From: Streptomyces sp. ATexAB-D23
GTDB taxonomy: Bacteria; Actinomycetota; Actinomycetes; Streptomycetales; Streptomycetaceae
Direction: 5' to 3'
NCBI RefSeq assembly: GCF_000373645.1
Contig: NZ_KB892025.1
Span: 1 to 64,000, forward strand
Length of the DNA: 64,000 nucleotides
Shown in pieces: positions 7,136 to 15,994 of this stretch. A program made the translations under genes and the position numbers. How positions within the stretch are numbered: position 1 is the stretch's first letter; each line of letters opens with the position of its first letter. The notes under the pieces were generated by a model. The model made no database searches. It was not told the DNA's origin and saw nothing but the letters and a program-made list of their open reading frames with translations.

Positions 7136-9487
7136 ATGCATCGGACCCCACGGCCGAGACTGCGCGGCCCGGCGGCCGCACTCGCCGCCGCCGCACTCCT
7201 GGGCGGTGTCCTCCTCCCCGGGGCCACGGCCGAGGCCGCCCCGAGGAGCGACGGCCGGCTGACCGACCTGGTCAACCCGTTCATCGGCACCCAGAACGAG
7301 GGCAACACCTATCCCGGCGCCTCCGTGCCCTTCGGCATGGTGCAGCTCTCCCCGGACACCGGCCACAACACCGGCTACGACTACGGGGAGGACCACATCC
7401 GCGGCTTCTCCTCCGTCCACCTCTCCGGCGTCGGCTGCGGGCTGGGCGGCGACCTGCCGACGCTGCCCACCACCGGGGACGTCACCGAGACCGACTACGC
7501 GAAGTACGCGGCGGAGTTCAGCCACGACGACGAGAAGGCGAGCCCCGGCTACTACAAGGTCGGGCTGGGCACCGGCATCGAGGCCGAGCTGACCGCCACC
7601 CCGCGCACCGGGGTGCAGCGCTACACCTTCCCGGCCACCGACAAGGCCAACGTGCTGCTCAACGCGGGCCAGTCGCTGCACCGGACGGTCTCCTCCGAGG
7701 TGGAGATCCTGGACAGCCGTACCGTGCGGACCGCCATCACCGGCAGCGGCTTCTGCCAGGACACCAAGCAGTACACCCTCTACACGGTCACCCGCTTCGA
7801 CCGGCCGTTCACCACCTCCGGCACCTGGAACGGCGGCACCGTCACCGAGGGCTCGAAGAAGTCCACGGCCGCCGACGCCCGCAACGGCGCCTGGCTGCGG
7901 TTCGACACCACCGAGGACCGCACGGTCGAGGCCACCACCGCCCTGAGCTACGTCGACGCCAAGGGCGCCGCGCTCAACCTCCGTGCCGAGGGCGGCCGCA
8001 GCTTCGACCGCGTCCAGCGGGCCGCGCAGCGCACCTGGGAGGACCGGCTCGAAGGTGTGAAGGCCAAGGGCGGCAGCGACGAACTGCGCCGCACCTTCTA
8101 CTCCTCCCTCTACCGGTCCTTCCTCGCGCCCAACGTGGGCAGCGACGTGGACGGCCGCTACACCGGCTGGGACCAGGAGAAGCACCGGGCGAAGGGCTTC
8201 ACCTACTACCAGAACTGGTCGCTCTGGGACACCTACCGCACCCAGGCCCAACTGCTCTCGCTACTCGCCCCGCGCGAGTCCCGCGACATGGCGATATCCG
8301 TCCTGCGCATCGACGCGGAGAGCGGCTGGCTGCCGAAGTGGGGCTACGGCACGGTCGAGACGAACATCATGACGGGTGACCCGGTCACCCCCTTCCTCAC
8401 CAACGCCTACCAGCAGGGACTGCTGAAGGGGTACGAGGAGGAGGCGTACCGGGCGCTGAAGAAGAACGCGGACGGGGTGCCGCCCGCCGACTCCGCGCCG
8501 GTCGGCCGGGAGGCCAACGTCCAGTACCTGGCGGACGGCTTCGCTCCGTACATCAAGGACCGTGAGCACGCCAAGCCGGGCGACTCGGACTTCGACCACG
8601 GCGCCTCCGCCACCCTGGAATACGCCCTGGCCGACGGCATGCTCGCCGAGATGGCGCGCGACCTCGGCCACGACGCCGACGCCGCGCGCTACGAGGCCCG
8701 CGCCCAGAACTACCGGAAGATCTTCGACCCCTCGACGGGCTTCTTCCGCGCCCGCGACACCTCCGGCGCGTTCACCGGCCCCGCCGACCCGGCCGAGAGC
8801 GAGGGCTTCCACGAGGGCACGTCCTGGCAGTACCAGTGGATGGTCCCGCAGGACATCCCCGGCATGGTCGGCCTGATCGGCGGGAAGGGCGCCGCGAACG
8901 AGCGGCTCGACTCGTTCTTCGCGTACGACCGGCTCCTCGCCGATCCGGCGAAGACGGCCCGAGAGGTATGGGTGAACGGCCCGTACGCGTACTACAACGC
9001 CGACAAGTACAACCCGCAGAACGAGCCCGACCTCATCGCCCCGTACACCTACCTGTCCACCGGTCAGCCGTGGAAGACGACCGATGTGGTGCACGCGGCC
9101 CTGACGCTCTTCACCAACGGCCCGACGGGCATGACGGGCAACGACGACCTGGGCACGATGTCGGCCTGGATGGTGCTGTCGTCCATCGGGGTCTTCCCGG
9201 TCCAGCCCGGCACCGACACCTGGGGCCTGTCCACGCCCGCGTTCGAGCGCGTCGACATCAGGCTCGACCGCCGCTTCTACCCGCGCGGCGCGCTGACCGT
9301 CAGCGCCCCCGGTACCTCCGGCACCGACCGCTACATCCAGTCCGCCCGGCTCGACGGCGCACCCCGGGCGCGTACGTACCTGACCACGGACGACATCCGC
9401 TCGGCCCGCTTGCTCTCCTTCACGGTGGGCGCCGAGCCGTCGGCGTGGGGAACCTCACCCGAGGACGCCCCGCCCGCCCTGGGCTGA
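7136..9487 (+). CDS. secreted glycoside hydrolase family 92 (alpha-mannosidase)
   Basis: A 783-residue enzyme with a signal peptide (residues 1-35, ending AEAAP). GH92 enzymes are calcium-dependent exo-alpha-mannosidases that trim mannose from glycans such as fungal or yeast wall mannan. Family hallmarks are NPFIGT and TYPGASVPFGMVQLSPD near residues 47-73, GFSSVHLSG near 90-98, NWSLWDTYRTQ, EGTSWQYQWMVPQD, and GNDDLGTMSAWMVLSSIGVFP near the C-terminus. Length fits a bare catalytic protein without extra binding modules. AAGGAG lies 7 bases before the ATG. The upstream promoter and palindrome suggest sugar-controlled expression. Linkage (1,2, 1,3 or 1,6) cannot be read from sequence. Confidence 0.93.
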   Translation: MHRTPRPRLRGPAAALAAAALLGGVLLPGATAEAAPRSDGRLTDLVNPFIGTQNEGNTYPGASVPFGMVQLSPDTGHNTGYDYGEDHIRGFSSVHLSGVGCGLGGDLPTLPTTGDVTETDYAKYAAEFSHDDEKASPGYYKVGLGTGIEAELTATPRTGVQRYTFPATDKANVLLNAGQSLHRTVSSEVEILDSRTVRTAITGSGFCQDTKQYTLYTVTRFDRPFTTSGTWNGGTVTEGSKKSTAADARNGAWLRFDTTEDRTVEATTALSYVDAKGAALNLRAEGGRSFDRVQRAAQRTWEDRLEGVKAKGGSDELRRTFYSSLYRSFLAPNVGSDVDGRYTGWDQEKHRAKGFTYYQNWSLWDTYRTQAQLLSLLAPRESRDMAISVLRIDAESGWLPKWGYGTVETNIMTGDPVTPFLTNAYQQGLLKGYEEEAYRALKKNADGVPPADSAPVGREANVQYLADGFAPYIKDREHAKPGDSDFDHGASATLEYALADGMLAEMARDLGHDADAARYEARAQNYRKIFDPSTGFFRARDTSGAFTGPADPAESEGFHEGTSWQYQWMVPQDIPGMVGLIGGKGAANERLDSFFAYDRLLADPAKTAREVWVNGPYAYYNADKYNPQNEPDLIAPYTYLSTGQPWKTTDVVHAALTLFTNGPTGMTGNDDLGTMSAWMVLSSIGVFPVQPGTDTWGLSTPAFERVDIRLDRRFYPRGALTVSAPGTSGTDRYIQSARLDGAPRARTYLTTDDIRSARLLSFTVGAEPSAWGTSPEDAPPALG

Positions 9488-9508
9488 GCCGGCGGCGGCA
9501 CGGCCGAG

Positions 9509-9542
9509 CGCCCTTCCTCCCGTCCGGACGGGAAGAAGGGCG
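9509..9542. terminator. bidirectional terminator between GH92 and STAS genes
   Basis: Long inverted repeat CGCCCTTCCTCCCGTCC / GGACGGGAAGAAGGGCG with a single mismatch and practically no loop, lying between two convergent genes. No U-run, as is usual in this GC range. Confidence 0.75.
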
Positions 9543-9568
9543 TTCGGTATTCGTGGTTCGGACAGCCC

Positions 9569-9931
9569 TCAGCCGGGAAGGCCCGGGTCGATCGCCTCGG
9601 CGACGCTCGGGAAGACCGGGAGCGCGGAGTCGAGTCCCAGTACGCCGATCAGCCGCTCCATGAAGACGGAGGGCGCGGCCAGTCGCAGCCTGGGGCCGAG
9701 CGCGGTCTGCCCCTGAAGGAGCACGTTCACCGTGGTGGAGTCGGCGAAACTCACATCCGAGAGGTCGACGACGACCGGCCCGGTGCCCTCCAGCGACGCG
9801 TTCTCCAGCGCCGCGCCGAGAGGCGCGACGTTGTCGATGTCGAGGTCGCCGGTTACCGCGAGCACCAGCGCCCCCCGTTCGTGACGTGGGACGATCTGCA
9901 TGGTGCGGCCGGCGCTGGGGGGTGGAAGCAC
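9569..9931 (-). CDS. STAS-domain anti-anti-sigma factor
   Basis: About 120 residues, the size of a stand-alone STAS protein of the SpoIIAA/RsbV type. It contains LAVTGDLDIDNVAPLGAAL, then VVVDLSDVSFADSTTVNVLL with the Ser/Thr pair where RsbW-type kinases phosphorylate (DSTTVN). It would sequester an anti-sigma kinase when unphosphorylated. The start is chosen at GTG 9931 with GAGG 5 bases upstream; the ATG at 9901 has no ribosome site and the longer frame runs into promoter-like AT-rich DNA. The neighbours (phosphatases, RsbW-like kinase, SigB-type sigma) make a partner-switching role likely, though pairing with any one of them is inference. Confidence 0.85.
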   Translation of the reverse strand: MLPPPSAGRTMQIVPRHERGALVLAVTGDLDIDNVAPLGAALENASLEGTGPVVVDLSDVSFADSTTVNVLLQGQTALGPRLRLAAPSVFMERLIGVLGLDSALPVFPSVAEAIDPGLPG

Positions 9932-10145
9932 GTTCACCTCGTGATGCACTGGACGGTGGGGAAACACCGGATCAGGCGGACGGTCCGATTCTGCCCCGTG
10001 CCTGCTCGCGGCGGGAATGCTCAACGATAAAAGTAACAGTTGCCATTTGACAACATTCTTCATCGGACAACAATCTGTACCGAACGATCAACGAGTCGCC
10101 CGTCCCGGGAGCGCCTCAGAAACGCGGAAGCAGGGCTGCATGAAG

Positions 10146-10658
10146 CTAGGCGCTGTCCGCGACGTCGTCGCGAAGCCGCGCGGCCGGACTCCGGTCGCCG
10201 GTGAGCCGCTGCGATGCCGCCGAGCGGAATGCGGTGAGCCCCACGGCCAGAGCCGCCACCTCGGAGGGCTGCATTCTTTCCAGTACGGCGGTGAGCTCCC
10301 GGGTACGGATCGCCCGGTACTCCTCCAAGAGCTCCCGGCCCCTGCGGGTCAGGCGCAGCTCGACCTCCCGGCGGCTCGTCGGGCTCGGGTCCCGCTGGAC
10401 CAGGCCCATGGCCTCCATCCGGTCGCAGAGCCGGCTCACCGAGGGTGCCCGCGAGCCCAGCGCCTCACCGAGCGAGCGGAGGTTGCTCCCCTCCTGCTGC
10501 TCGATGACGAGCAGCGCGCGAAGCTGGGAGGGGGAGACGACGCCGAGCGCGGCAGCCTCCTGGCCCCGGCCCCACAACACCTCCAGAAGCTCGGACGCGG
10601 CACAGACGTCCTCGGACACCTGTTCAGGGCGGTGAGGAAGTCCGGTGCGGTGGGGCAT
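10146..10658 (-). CDS. MarR-family transcriptional regulator
   Basis: 170 residues with a MarR winged helix: SPSQLRALLVIEQQEGSNL, then the recognition segment GEALGSRAPSVSRLCDRMEAMGLV, then the wing RREVELRLTRRGREL. Effector unknown. It is transcribed divergently from the GAF-phosphatase gene and could control it. There is no Shine-Dalgarno sequence; a -10-like CAGAGT ends 6 bases before the ATG, so the message may be leaderless. The last ~20 residues are a low-complexity tail. Confidence 0.88.
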   Translation of the reverse strand: MPHRTGLPHRPEQVSEDVCAASELLEVLWGRGQEAAALGVVSPSQLRALLVIEQQEGSNLRSLGEALGSRAPSVSRLCDRMEAMGLVQRDPSPTSRREVELRLTRRGRELLEEYRAIRTRELTAVLERMQPSEVAALAVGLTAFRSAASQRLTGDRSPAARLRDDVADSA

Positions 10659-10738
10659 TCTTCCACTCTGTCACCCGTAACGTGCTCCTGTCAGCCTGGC
10701 TCCGTCCCCGCCACCCACCGAAGAATGGGCGAAACAGC

Positions 10739-11914
10739 GTGAATGCCCACACGGAGATCGAACGAGCGCTACGCGCGGCGGCACCGTACGCCCTGGTCGG
10801 GACGGTGCGCGACTTCCTCGCGGACAAATACGGCGCACGCTCGGTGCAGCTGCTGCTGGCGGACTACGGAATGACCGTGCTCAACCCGGTCGACCCCTCG
10901 GACGGCCTCGGCCAGCCGCTCTCGGTGCACAACAGCCCCCAGGGCCGCGCCTTCGGCAGCCAGCGCCCGCACGAGGGACGGACCGGGCCCGACGACGCGG
11001 CCGACCACTACTTTCCGGTCACCGTCCGGGGTGAGCGCCTCGGCATCCTCACCGTCCGGCTGCCGTCCGCCCGCTCCACCCCGCACGTCATGGACGATCT
11101 CACGCATGTGGCCGAACTTCTGGGGCACGAGCTGGTCGTCGCCGAGCGGGAGACCGACCACTATCAGCGGGCCCGCCGCACCACGCGCCTGACCCTCGCC
11201 GCCGAAATGCAGTGGCAGCTGCTTCCCGCCCGGTCGTTCACCGCCCCGGAGTACGCCATAGGGGCCCAGCTCGAACCCGCCTACGCCATCCACGGCGACA
11301 ACTTCGACTGGGCGGCGGAGGGCGACCAGCTCAGCGTGGCCGTGACCAACGGCCTGGGCGAGGGCATCCGCGCCTCCCTGCTCACCAACCTCGCCGTGAA
11401 CGCGCTGCGCAACGCCAGGAGAGCCGGGATCGGCATCGCGGACCAGGCGGCCCTCGCCGACCAGGCCATCTACGACCAGCACCGCGGCGCCGCCCACGTG
11501 TCCACCCTGCTGCTCCGCTTCGACCTGGCCACCGGGGCGGTCGACGCCGTGGACGCGGGCTCCCCGCAGCTGTGGCGGCTGCGCGGCCGCACGGTGACGC
11601 GGGTGGCCCTGGACGCCCAGCTGCCGCTGGGGATGTTCGAGGAGTCGCAGTACGTCGTCCAGCACCTCCAGGCCCGCCCCGGGGACCGGCTGCTGCTCGT
11701 CAGCGACGGGGTCTACGACGCGGTGTCACCGCTCGGCGAGAAGTACGCGGAACGCGGTCTGGCCAGGGCGGTCCTCGCCACCCGGCTGCTGCCGGCCGCC
11801 GCGGTGCCGGGGGCGGTGCTGCGGGAACTCGCGGAGCACCGCTCGTCGGACACGCTCGACGACGCGCTGGTCATGTGCATCGACTGGTTCGGCCGGCAGG
11901 ACGCCCGGGGCTGA
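10739..11914 (+). CDS. GAF-type sensor with SpoIIE-like phosphatase domain (degenerate metal site)
   Basis: About 391 residues. The N-terminal ~150 residues look like a GAF-type sensory domain (VRDFLADKYGARSVQLLLADYG). The C-terminal half is a PP2C/SpoIIE fold (LAAEMQWQLLPAR, LLLVSDGVYDAV, DDALVMCIDWF). The first metal-binding Gly-Asp survives in HGDNFDW (near residues 186-187). The motif normally read as GDVMGHG is TNGLGEG, with Asn at residue 204 in place of the metal-binding Asp. Activity may therefore be weak, altered or absent. I chose GTG 10739 because homologous-looking sequence begins there; 19 codons upstream are unlike protein. It converges on the RsbW-like kinase gene 26 bp away. 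Confidence 0.85.
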   Translation: MNAHTEIERALRAAAPYALVGTVRDFLADKYGARSVQLLLADYGMTVLNPVDPSDGLGQPLSVHNSPQGRAFGSQRPHEGRTGPDDAADHYFPVTVRGERLGILTVRLPSARSTPHVMDDLTHVAELLGHELVVAERETDHYQRARRTTRLTLAAEMQWQLLPARSFTAPEYAIGAQLEPAYAIHGDNFDWAAEGDQLSVAVTNGLGEGIRASLLTNLAVNALRNARRAGIGIADQAALADQAIYDQHRGAAHVSTLLLRFDLATGAVDAVDAGSPQLWRLRGRTVTRVALDAQLPLGMFEESQYVVQHLQARPGDRLLLVSDGVYDAVSPLGEKYAERGLARAVLATRLLPAAAVPGAVLRELAEHRSSDTLDDALVMCIDWFGRQDARG

Positions 11915-11940
11915 GCCCGCGACGGGCGCCGCGGGCCCGC

Positions 11941-12396
11941 TCAGCTGCTGAGCGTGAACTCGGCCCGGATGCGCTTGCCGACCGGCACCCGCTCGGCGGT
12001 GACCCGGTCGCACAGGGCCACCACGATCTCCATTCCATGACCGCCCAGGCGGCTCGGATCGGGGGCGTAGAACACCGGCAGCGCGCTGCTGCTGTCGTAC
12101 ACCGTGATACTGATCCGCTCCGCGGTGCCCTCCAGCTCCAGCAGGTACGGGCCGTGGCTGTAGCGCTCGGCGTTGGTGACCAGCTCGCTCACCGCCAGCA
12201 TCAGGTCATTGCGGGTGTGGGTGCCGAGCACCGCCATCCACTCGGACACCAGCCTGACCAGGAAACGGTCGGCCAGTGCCCGTGCCTGGGAAATGCACCC
12301 CGGCTCGCCGTCGAACACTTCGGCGCTGTGCAATGCCTCCGTGGGCGGACAGCTCCGGGGGGAGTCGTCCGGCCGGGAGATCGCCTGTTCGTTCAT
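11941..12396 (-). CDS. RsbW-like anti-sigma factor / Ser-Thr kinase (HATPase)
   Basis: 151 residues forming a single GHKL ATP-binding domain. The N box is ELVTNA (71-76), the G1 region is around YDSS (100-103) and G2 is GGHGME (118-123). Such proteins bind a sigma factor or phosphorylate a STAS partner. Many Streptomyces paralogues have no assigned sigma. The N-terminal ~35 residues are disordered and contain CP and GC pairs. Convergent with the GAF-phosphatase gene and followed at 12495 by the response-regulator operon on the same strand. Confidence 0.87.
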   Translation of the reverse strand: MNEQAISRPDDSPRSCPPTEALHSAEVFDGEPGCISQARALADRFLVRLVSEWMAVLGTHTRNDLMLAVSELVTNAERYSHGPYLLELEGTAERISITVYDSSSALPVFYAPDPSRLGGHGMEIVVALCDRVTAERVPVGKRIRAEFTLSS

Positions 12397-12494
12397 GTGC
12401 TCCAGCCAGGGCGCAGCGGGGAGGTCGAAGACCTCTTTCTGCTGATCGTGTACCCGCGTCGGGAGATCCCACTCCCAAGCATCTTCAGCGAATA

Positions 12495-12938
12495 TTACGC
12501 GCGGCCGGGAAGCCGCACCACGGTGAGGAAGAACTCGTCGATCTGGCGCACGGCCGCCATGAACTGGTCGAGGTCGACCGGCTTGGTGACGTAGGCGTTG
12601 GCGTGCAGTTTGTAGCTGCGCAGGATGTCCTCCTCGGCGGAGGACGTGGTCAGCACGACGACCGGGATGAGGGAGAGCACGGGGTCCTGCTTGATCTGCT
12701 CCAGGACCTGGCGGCCGTCGTACTTGGGGAGGTTGAGGTCGAGCAGGATCAGATCGGGGCGGGGTGCCTCGGCGTGCGCGCCCCGGCGGTAGAGGAAATC
12801 GAGCGCCTCCTCGCCGTCCCGCGCCACGTGGAGCGTGTTGCGGATCTTGTTGTCCTGGAACGCCTCGCGCGTCATCAGCTCGTCGCCGGGGTCGTCCTCG
12901 ACGAGAAGGATCTCGATGGGCAGTACGGAGGTGTTCAC
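12495..12938 (-). CDS. single-domain (Rcp1-like) response regulator
   Basis: 147 residues, a CheY-like receiver with no output domain. Acidic pocket VEDD (13-16), phospho-acceptor Asp 67 in LLDLNLPKYDG, Thr/Ser in LTTSS and conserved Lys in YVTKPVDL. The insert after the second helix (RRGAHAEAPRPDL) is typical of Rcp1-type regulators that partner bacteriophytochrome-like kinases. GTG start with GGAGA upstream; it overlaps the stop of the histidine kinase by 4 bases (GTGA), so the two are translated together and probably are cognate partners. Likely relays phosphate or titrates the kinase. Confidence 0.93.
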   Translation of the reverse strand: MNTSVLPIEILLVEDDPGDELMTREAFQDNKIRNTLHVARDGEEALDFLYRRGAHAEAPRPDLILLDLNLPKYDGRQVLEQIKQDPVLSLIPVVVLTTSSAEEDILRSYKLHANAYVTKPVDLDQFMAAVRQIDEFFLTVVRLPGRA

Positions 12939-14551
12939 GCGGTCTCTCCGGAGATCTCGGCTGGGAGGGTCGGGCCGGCCGGCTCCGCGGGGGCGTCGGC
13001 CGGCAGGAGGAAGTGGATACGGGCGCCCCGGCGGGACTCCGGATCGAGCCAGATCCGGCCGCCGTGGAACTCGATGATCTTGCGGCACAGGGCGAGGCCG
13101 ATGCCCGTGCCCTCGTACTCGTCGCGGGGGTGCAGCCGCTGGAAGATGACGAAGACCTTCTCCGCGAACTCGGGCGCGATGCCGATGCCGTTGTCCGTCA
13201 TGGTGAGGTGCCAGTCGTCGCCCTCCCGCTCGCAGCCGACCGTGATCACGCACGGCTCGTCCGGGCGGCGGAACTTCACGGCGTTCCCGACCAGGTTCTG
13301 CCAGATCATCGTGAGCGTCGTGGGGTCCCCGGTGACCGAGGGGAGGGGGGCGGCACGGACGACCGTGGTCCCCGACTCCTCGATCACCAGCGCCAGATTG
13401 GCCAGCGCCCGGTCCAGCGTCCCGTCCAGGTCGACAGGGTTCCACCGGTCGTGGACGCGCCCGACCCGGGAGAACGTGAGCAGGTCGTTGATGAGTACCT
13501 GCATGCGCTTGGCGCCGTCGACGGCGAAGTCGATGTACTGCTTGCCCCGGCCGTCCAGCTCCGTGCCGTACCGTTTCTCCAGCAGCTGGCAGAACGACGC
13601 CACCTTGCGCAGCGGCTCCTGGAGGTCGTGCGAGGCGACGTAGGCGAACTGCTCCAGTTCGGAGTTGGACCTGCGCAGCTCCACCGTCTGCTGTGCGAGC
13701 AGTTCCTCCCGCTCCTGCGCGGCGTCGACCTCCGCCACCAGCCGGCTGCGCATGTCCTCGACCGCCGCGGCCACCGCCCGTACGTCGGACGGCCCGCGCA
13801 CCTCGATGCGGCGCCGGCGGAAGCTGCCCGAGCGGACTCTCCCGGACGCCTCGGCCAGTGCGTTCAACGGGCGCCCCACCATGCGTTGCAGCAGCACGCT
13901 GAGCGAGATCACGCACACCACGAAGCCGATCACCAGGGCGATCAGCACCCGGTCGCGGGTGTGGCGGGCGTCGTCCAGCTGGGCGCGTGCCCGGTCCCGG
14001 GCGGCATCGAGATGCGCCTGCTGGGTGCCGTAGAGCTGTCGCAGCCGGTCGAAGGCGGCCTTGCTCTCCGTGGTCCGCTCCGAGGAGCGGCCCCCGGGTC
14101 CGTCGCGGCGGACGACGGCGATCAGCGGGTCGGCGTGCACCCTGCGCCACTCCGCGGAGGCCGCGGCGATCCGGTCCAGGTCGCGGTTGTACGGCGCGCT
14201 GTCACCCATCGCGGCGCGCACCCGGGCCAGCCGGTTTTGTTCGGCCTCCTTGCCCGCGGCGAACGGCTCCAGGAACGAGGCGTCACCGGTCAGCGCGTAG
14301 CCGCGTACGCCCGTCTCCTGGTCGAGCAGCGCGTTCTGCAGCTGGAAGGAGGCGGAGCGGGCCGGCTGGATACGGTCCACCAGCTCGGTGGTCCGGTCGG
14401 AGATCCGGGACAGGACCAGCCCCCCGGCCACCAGACAGCCGCAGACGACGAGTACGAAACAGCCCAGGATCAGGTGGACCCAGTTCTGGACGGACAGACG
14501 CGCCCGGAATCCGGCCGCTTTCGCGGTGGTGTCGGGTATGTCACCGCTCAT
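12935..14551 (-). CDS. CHASE3-HAMP sensor histidine kinase
   Basis: 538 residues. Transmembrane segments near 26-48 and 201-222 flank an extracytoplasmic CHASE3-type helical domain (LQNALLDQETGVRGYALTG). A HAMP linker follows, then the phospho-acceptor His near residue 308 (ASHDLQEPLRKV) and a HATPase domain (WQNLVGNAVKFRR, DNGIGI, GTGIGLALCRKI). The ATG at 14551 has GGAG 8 bases upstream and overlaps the preceding REC-phosphatase gene by 11 bp; the following receiver gene overlaps by 4 bp. Order phosphatase, kinase, receiver on one transcript suggests one pathway. Signal unknown. Confidence 0.93.
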   Translation of the reverse strand: MSGDIPDTTAKAAGFRARLSVQNWVHLILGCFVLVVCGCLVAGGLVLSRISDRTTELVDRIQPARSASFQLQNALLDQETGVRGYALTGDASFLEPFAAGKEAEQNRLARVRAAMGDSAPYNRDLDRIAAASAEWRRVHADPLIAVVRRDGPGGRSSERTTESKAAFDRLRQLYGTQQAHLDAARDRARAQLDDARHTRDRVLIALVIGFVVCVISLSVLLQRMVGRPLNALAEASGRVRSGSFRRRRIEVRGPSDVRAVAAAVEDMRSRLVAEVDAAQEREELLAQQTVELRRSNSELEQFAYVASHDLQEPLRKVASFCQLLEKRYGTELDGRGKQYIDFAVDGAKRMQVLINDLLTFSRVGRVHDRWNPVDLDGTLDRALANLALVIEESGTTVVRAAPLPSVTGDPTTLTMIWQNLVGNAVKFRRPDEPCVITVGCEREGDDWHLTMTDNGIGIAPEFAEKVFVIFQRLHPRDEYEGTGIGLALCRKIIEFHGGRIWLDPESRRGARIHFLLPADAPAEPAGPTLPAEISGETA

Positions 14552-15806
14552 GGGTGGTGCTCCAGCCGAGGTGCAGGACGGCCACGTCGTCGGCGAGCCC
14601 CCCGTGCGGCGCCGCCGCCTGAGCGGCGCCCGCGACGAGTGCGTCGACGAACGGGCGGGCGGCGAGGCGGGCCTGGTCCCGGGCCATGCCGAGGAGTCCT
14701 TCCTCGCCCAGCCGGGTGTCCGGACCGTTGCGCCCCTCGAAGAGGCCGTCGGTGAACAGGACGAGCGCGGCGCCGGGCGTGAGTTCCATGTCGTTGACCG
14801 GCCACTGGCCGTGCCCGGGAAGCAGCCCGAGCGCCATTCCGCCCTCGGGCTCCACCCACTCGACGTCCCCGCCCTGCCGCAGCAGCAGCCCCGGATGGCC
14901 GGCCCGGACGACGCGGACCCGGTCCCCGCCGGGCGGAAAGACCAGCGAGGTGACGGTCGCGAAGACATGGGGATCGGAACGCTCGGCGACCAGGATCGAC
15001 TCCAGCAGCCCGAGCTGTTCCAGCGGATCGGTTCCGCACAGCACGGCCGTGCGCCAGGCCACGCGCAGGCACACCCCGAGCGCCGCCTCCGCCGCACCGT
15101 GCCCCGACACATCGCCGATGACCGCCCGGACCGTGCCGTCGGCCGTCTGCACCACGTCGTAGAAGTCACCGCTGAGCAGACCGTGGGCGCGGCCCGGCTC
15201 GTAGCGGGCGACGGCCTGGAAGCTGTCGTCGTTCAGCAGCGGTATGGGCAGCAGGCCGCGTTCTAGGCGCGCGTTCTCCTGCGCCATCAGCTGGTTGGCC
15301 CGCAGAGCGGAGGCCGCCCGCTCGACCTGCTTGCGCTGGAGGGCGTAGCGGATCGCGCGCGACAGCGCCTGCGGATCGAGCCTGCCCTTCACGAGGTAGT
15401 CCTGCGCCCCGGTCGCCACGGCCTTCAGACCCGCGTCCGCCTCCGCGAGACCGGTCAGGACCACGATCGCGGCGTCCTGGGACGTCTCGACGATCTGTGT
15501 GACGGCCCGCAGCCCGTGGACGTCGGGCAGATGCAGGTCGAGCAGGACACAGACGGGCGCCCGGTGCGAGCGCAGATACGCCAGCGCCTCGGACAGCGTC
15601 TTGCACCAGGTCAGCGCCGAGTCCAGCTCACCGTCGGCGAGCATCTCCTCGACGAGCAGCGCGTCACCCGCGTCGTCCTCGACGAGCAGGATGGAACCGT
15701 TGACGTCCCAGACGGAGCCCCGGCCGTCGGCCTCGTGGGCCGTCTGGACCGGAAGGGAGGCAGGGACGGGAGGCCGAGCGGGGGCGCTCATGCGCATCTC
15801 AGCCAC
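14541..15806 (-). CDS. response regulator with SpoIIE-type PP2C phosphatase output
   Basis: 421 residues. A receiver domain at about 37-155 has VEDD (42-45), phospho-acceptor Asp 90 in VLLDLHLPDVHG and Lys in YLVKGRLDP. A coiled linker leads to a PP2C/SpoIIE phosphatase with intact metal motifs: SGDFYDV, IGDVSGHG, FTDGLFEGR and DDVAVLHL. When phosphorylated by the adjacent kinase it should dephosphorylate a STAS-domain antagonist and so release a sigma factor, as RsbU/RssB-like proteins do. GTG start with GAGGG a few bases upstream. First gene of a three-gene overlapping operon. Confidence 0.94.
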   Translation of the reverse strand: MAEMRMSAPARPPVPASLPVQTAHEADGRGSVWDVNGSILLVEDDAGDALLVEEMLADGELDSALTWCKTLSEALAYLRSHRAPVCVLLDLHLPDVHGLRAVTQIVETSQDAAIVVLTGLAEADAGLKAVATGAQDYLVKGRLDPQALSRAIRYALQRKQVERAASALRANQLMAQENARLERGLLPIPLLNDDSFQAVARYEPGRAHGLLSGDFYDVVQTADGTVRAVIGDVSGHGAAEAALGVCLRVAWRTAVLCGTDPLEQLGLLESILVAERSDPHVFATVTSLVFPPGGDRVRVVRAGHPGLLLRQGGDVEWVEPEGGMALGLLPGHGQWPVNDMELTPGAALVLFTDGLFEGRNGPDTRLGEEGLLGMARDQARLAARPFVDALVAGAAQAAAPHGGLADDVAVLHLGWSTTHER

Positions 15807-15960
15807 GCTTCACCCTCTCGTTGCCACCTGGCGGGCCGCCCGCCGGTGTGCCCCGCAGCATATGTGAACGACGCCCTCCGCTCTGCCGTCGGGCGTCGTC
15901 CGCTGCGTCTTCGGCCACAGCCTGCCGGTGCGTGGCCGATTCGAGAGGGTGGGGGGAGCG

Positions 15961-15984
15961 GGGGCGGGTGTCCTCACCCGCCCC
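15961..15984 (-). terminator. terminator after the sigma-factor gene
   Basis: Perfect 10-bp stem GGGGCGGGTG / CACCCGCCCC with a TCCT loop, 11 bases beyond the stop of the sigma gene and before the phosphatase operon on the same strand. Confidence 0.75.
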
Positions 15985-15994
15985 GGTGCCCGTT

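Noticed and set aside
10049..10072. Direct repeat GACAACA with 17-bp period upstream of the STAS gene, as a MarR site
   Set aside because: MarR sites are inverted repeats; two 7-mers in AT-richer DNA are weak evidence, so no site was called.
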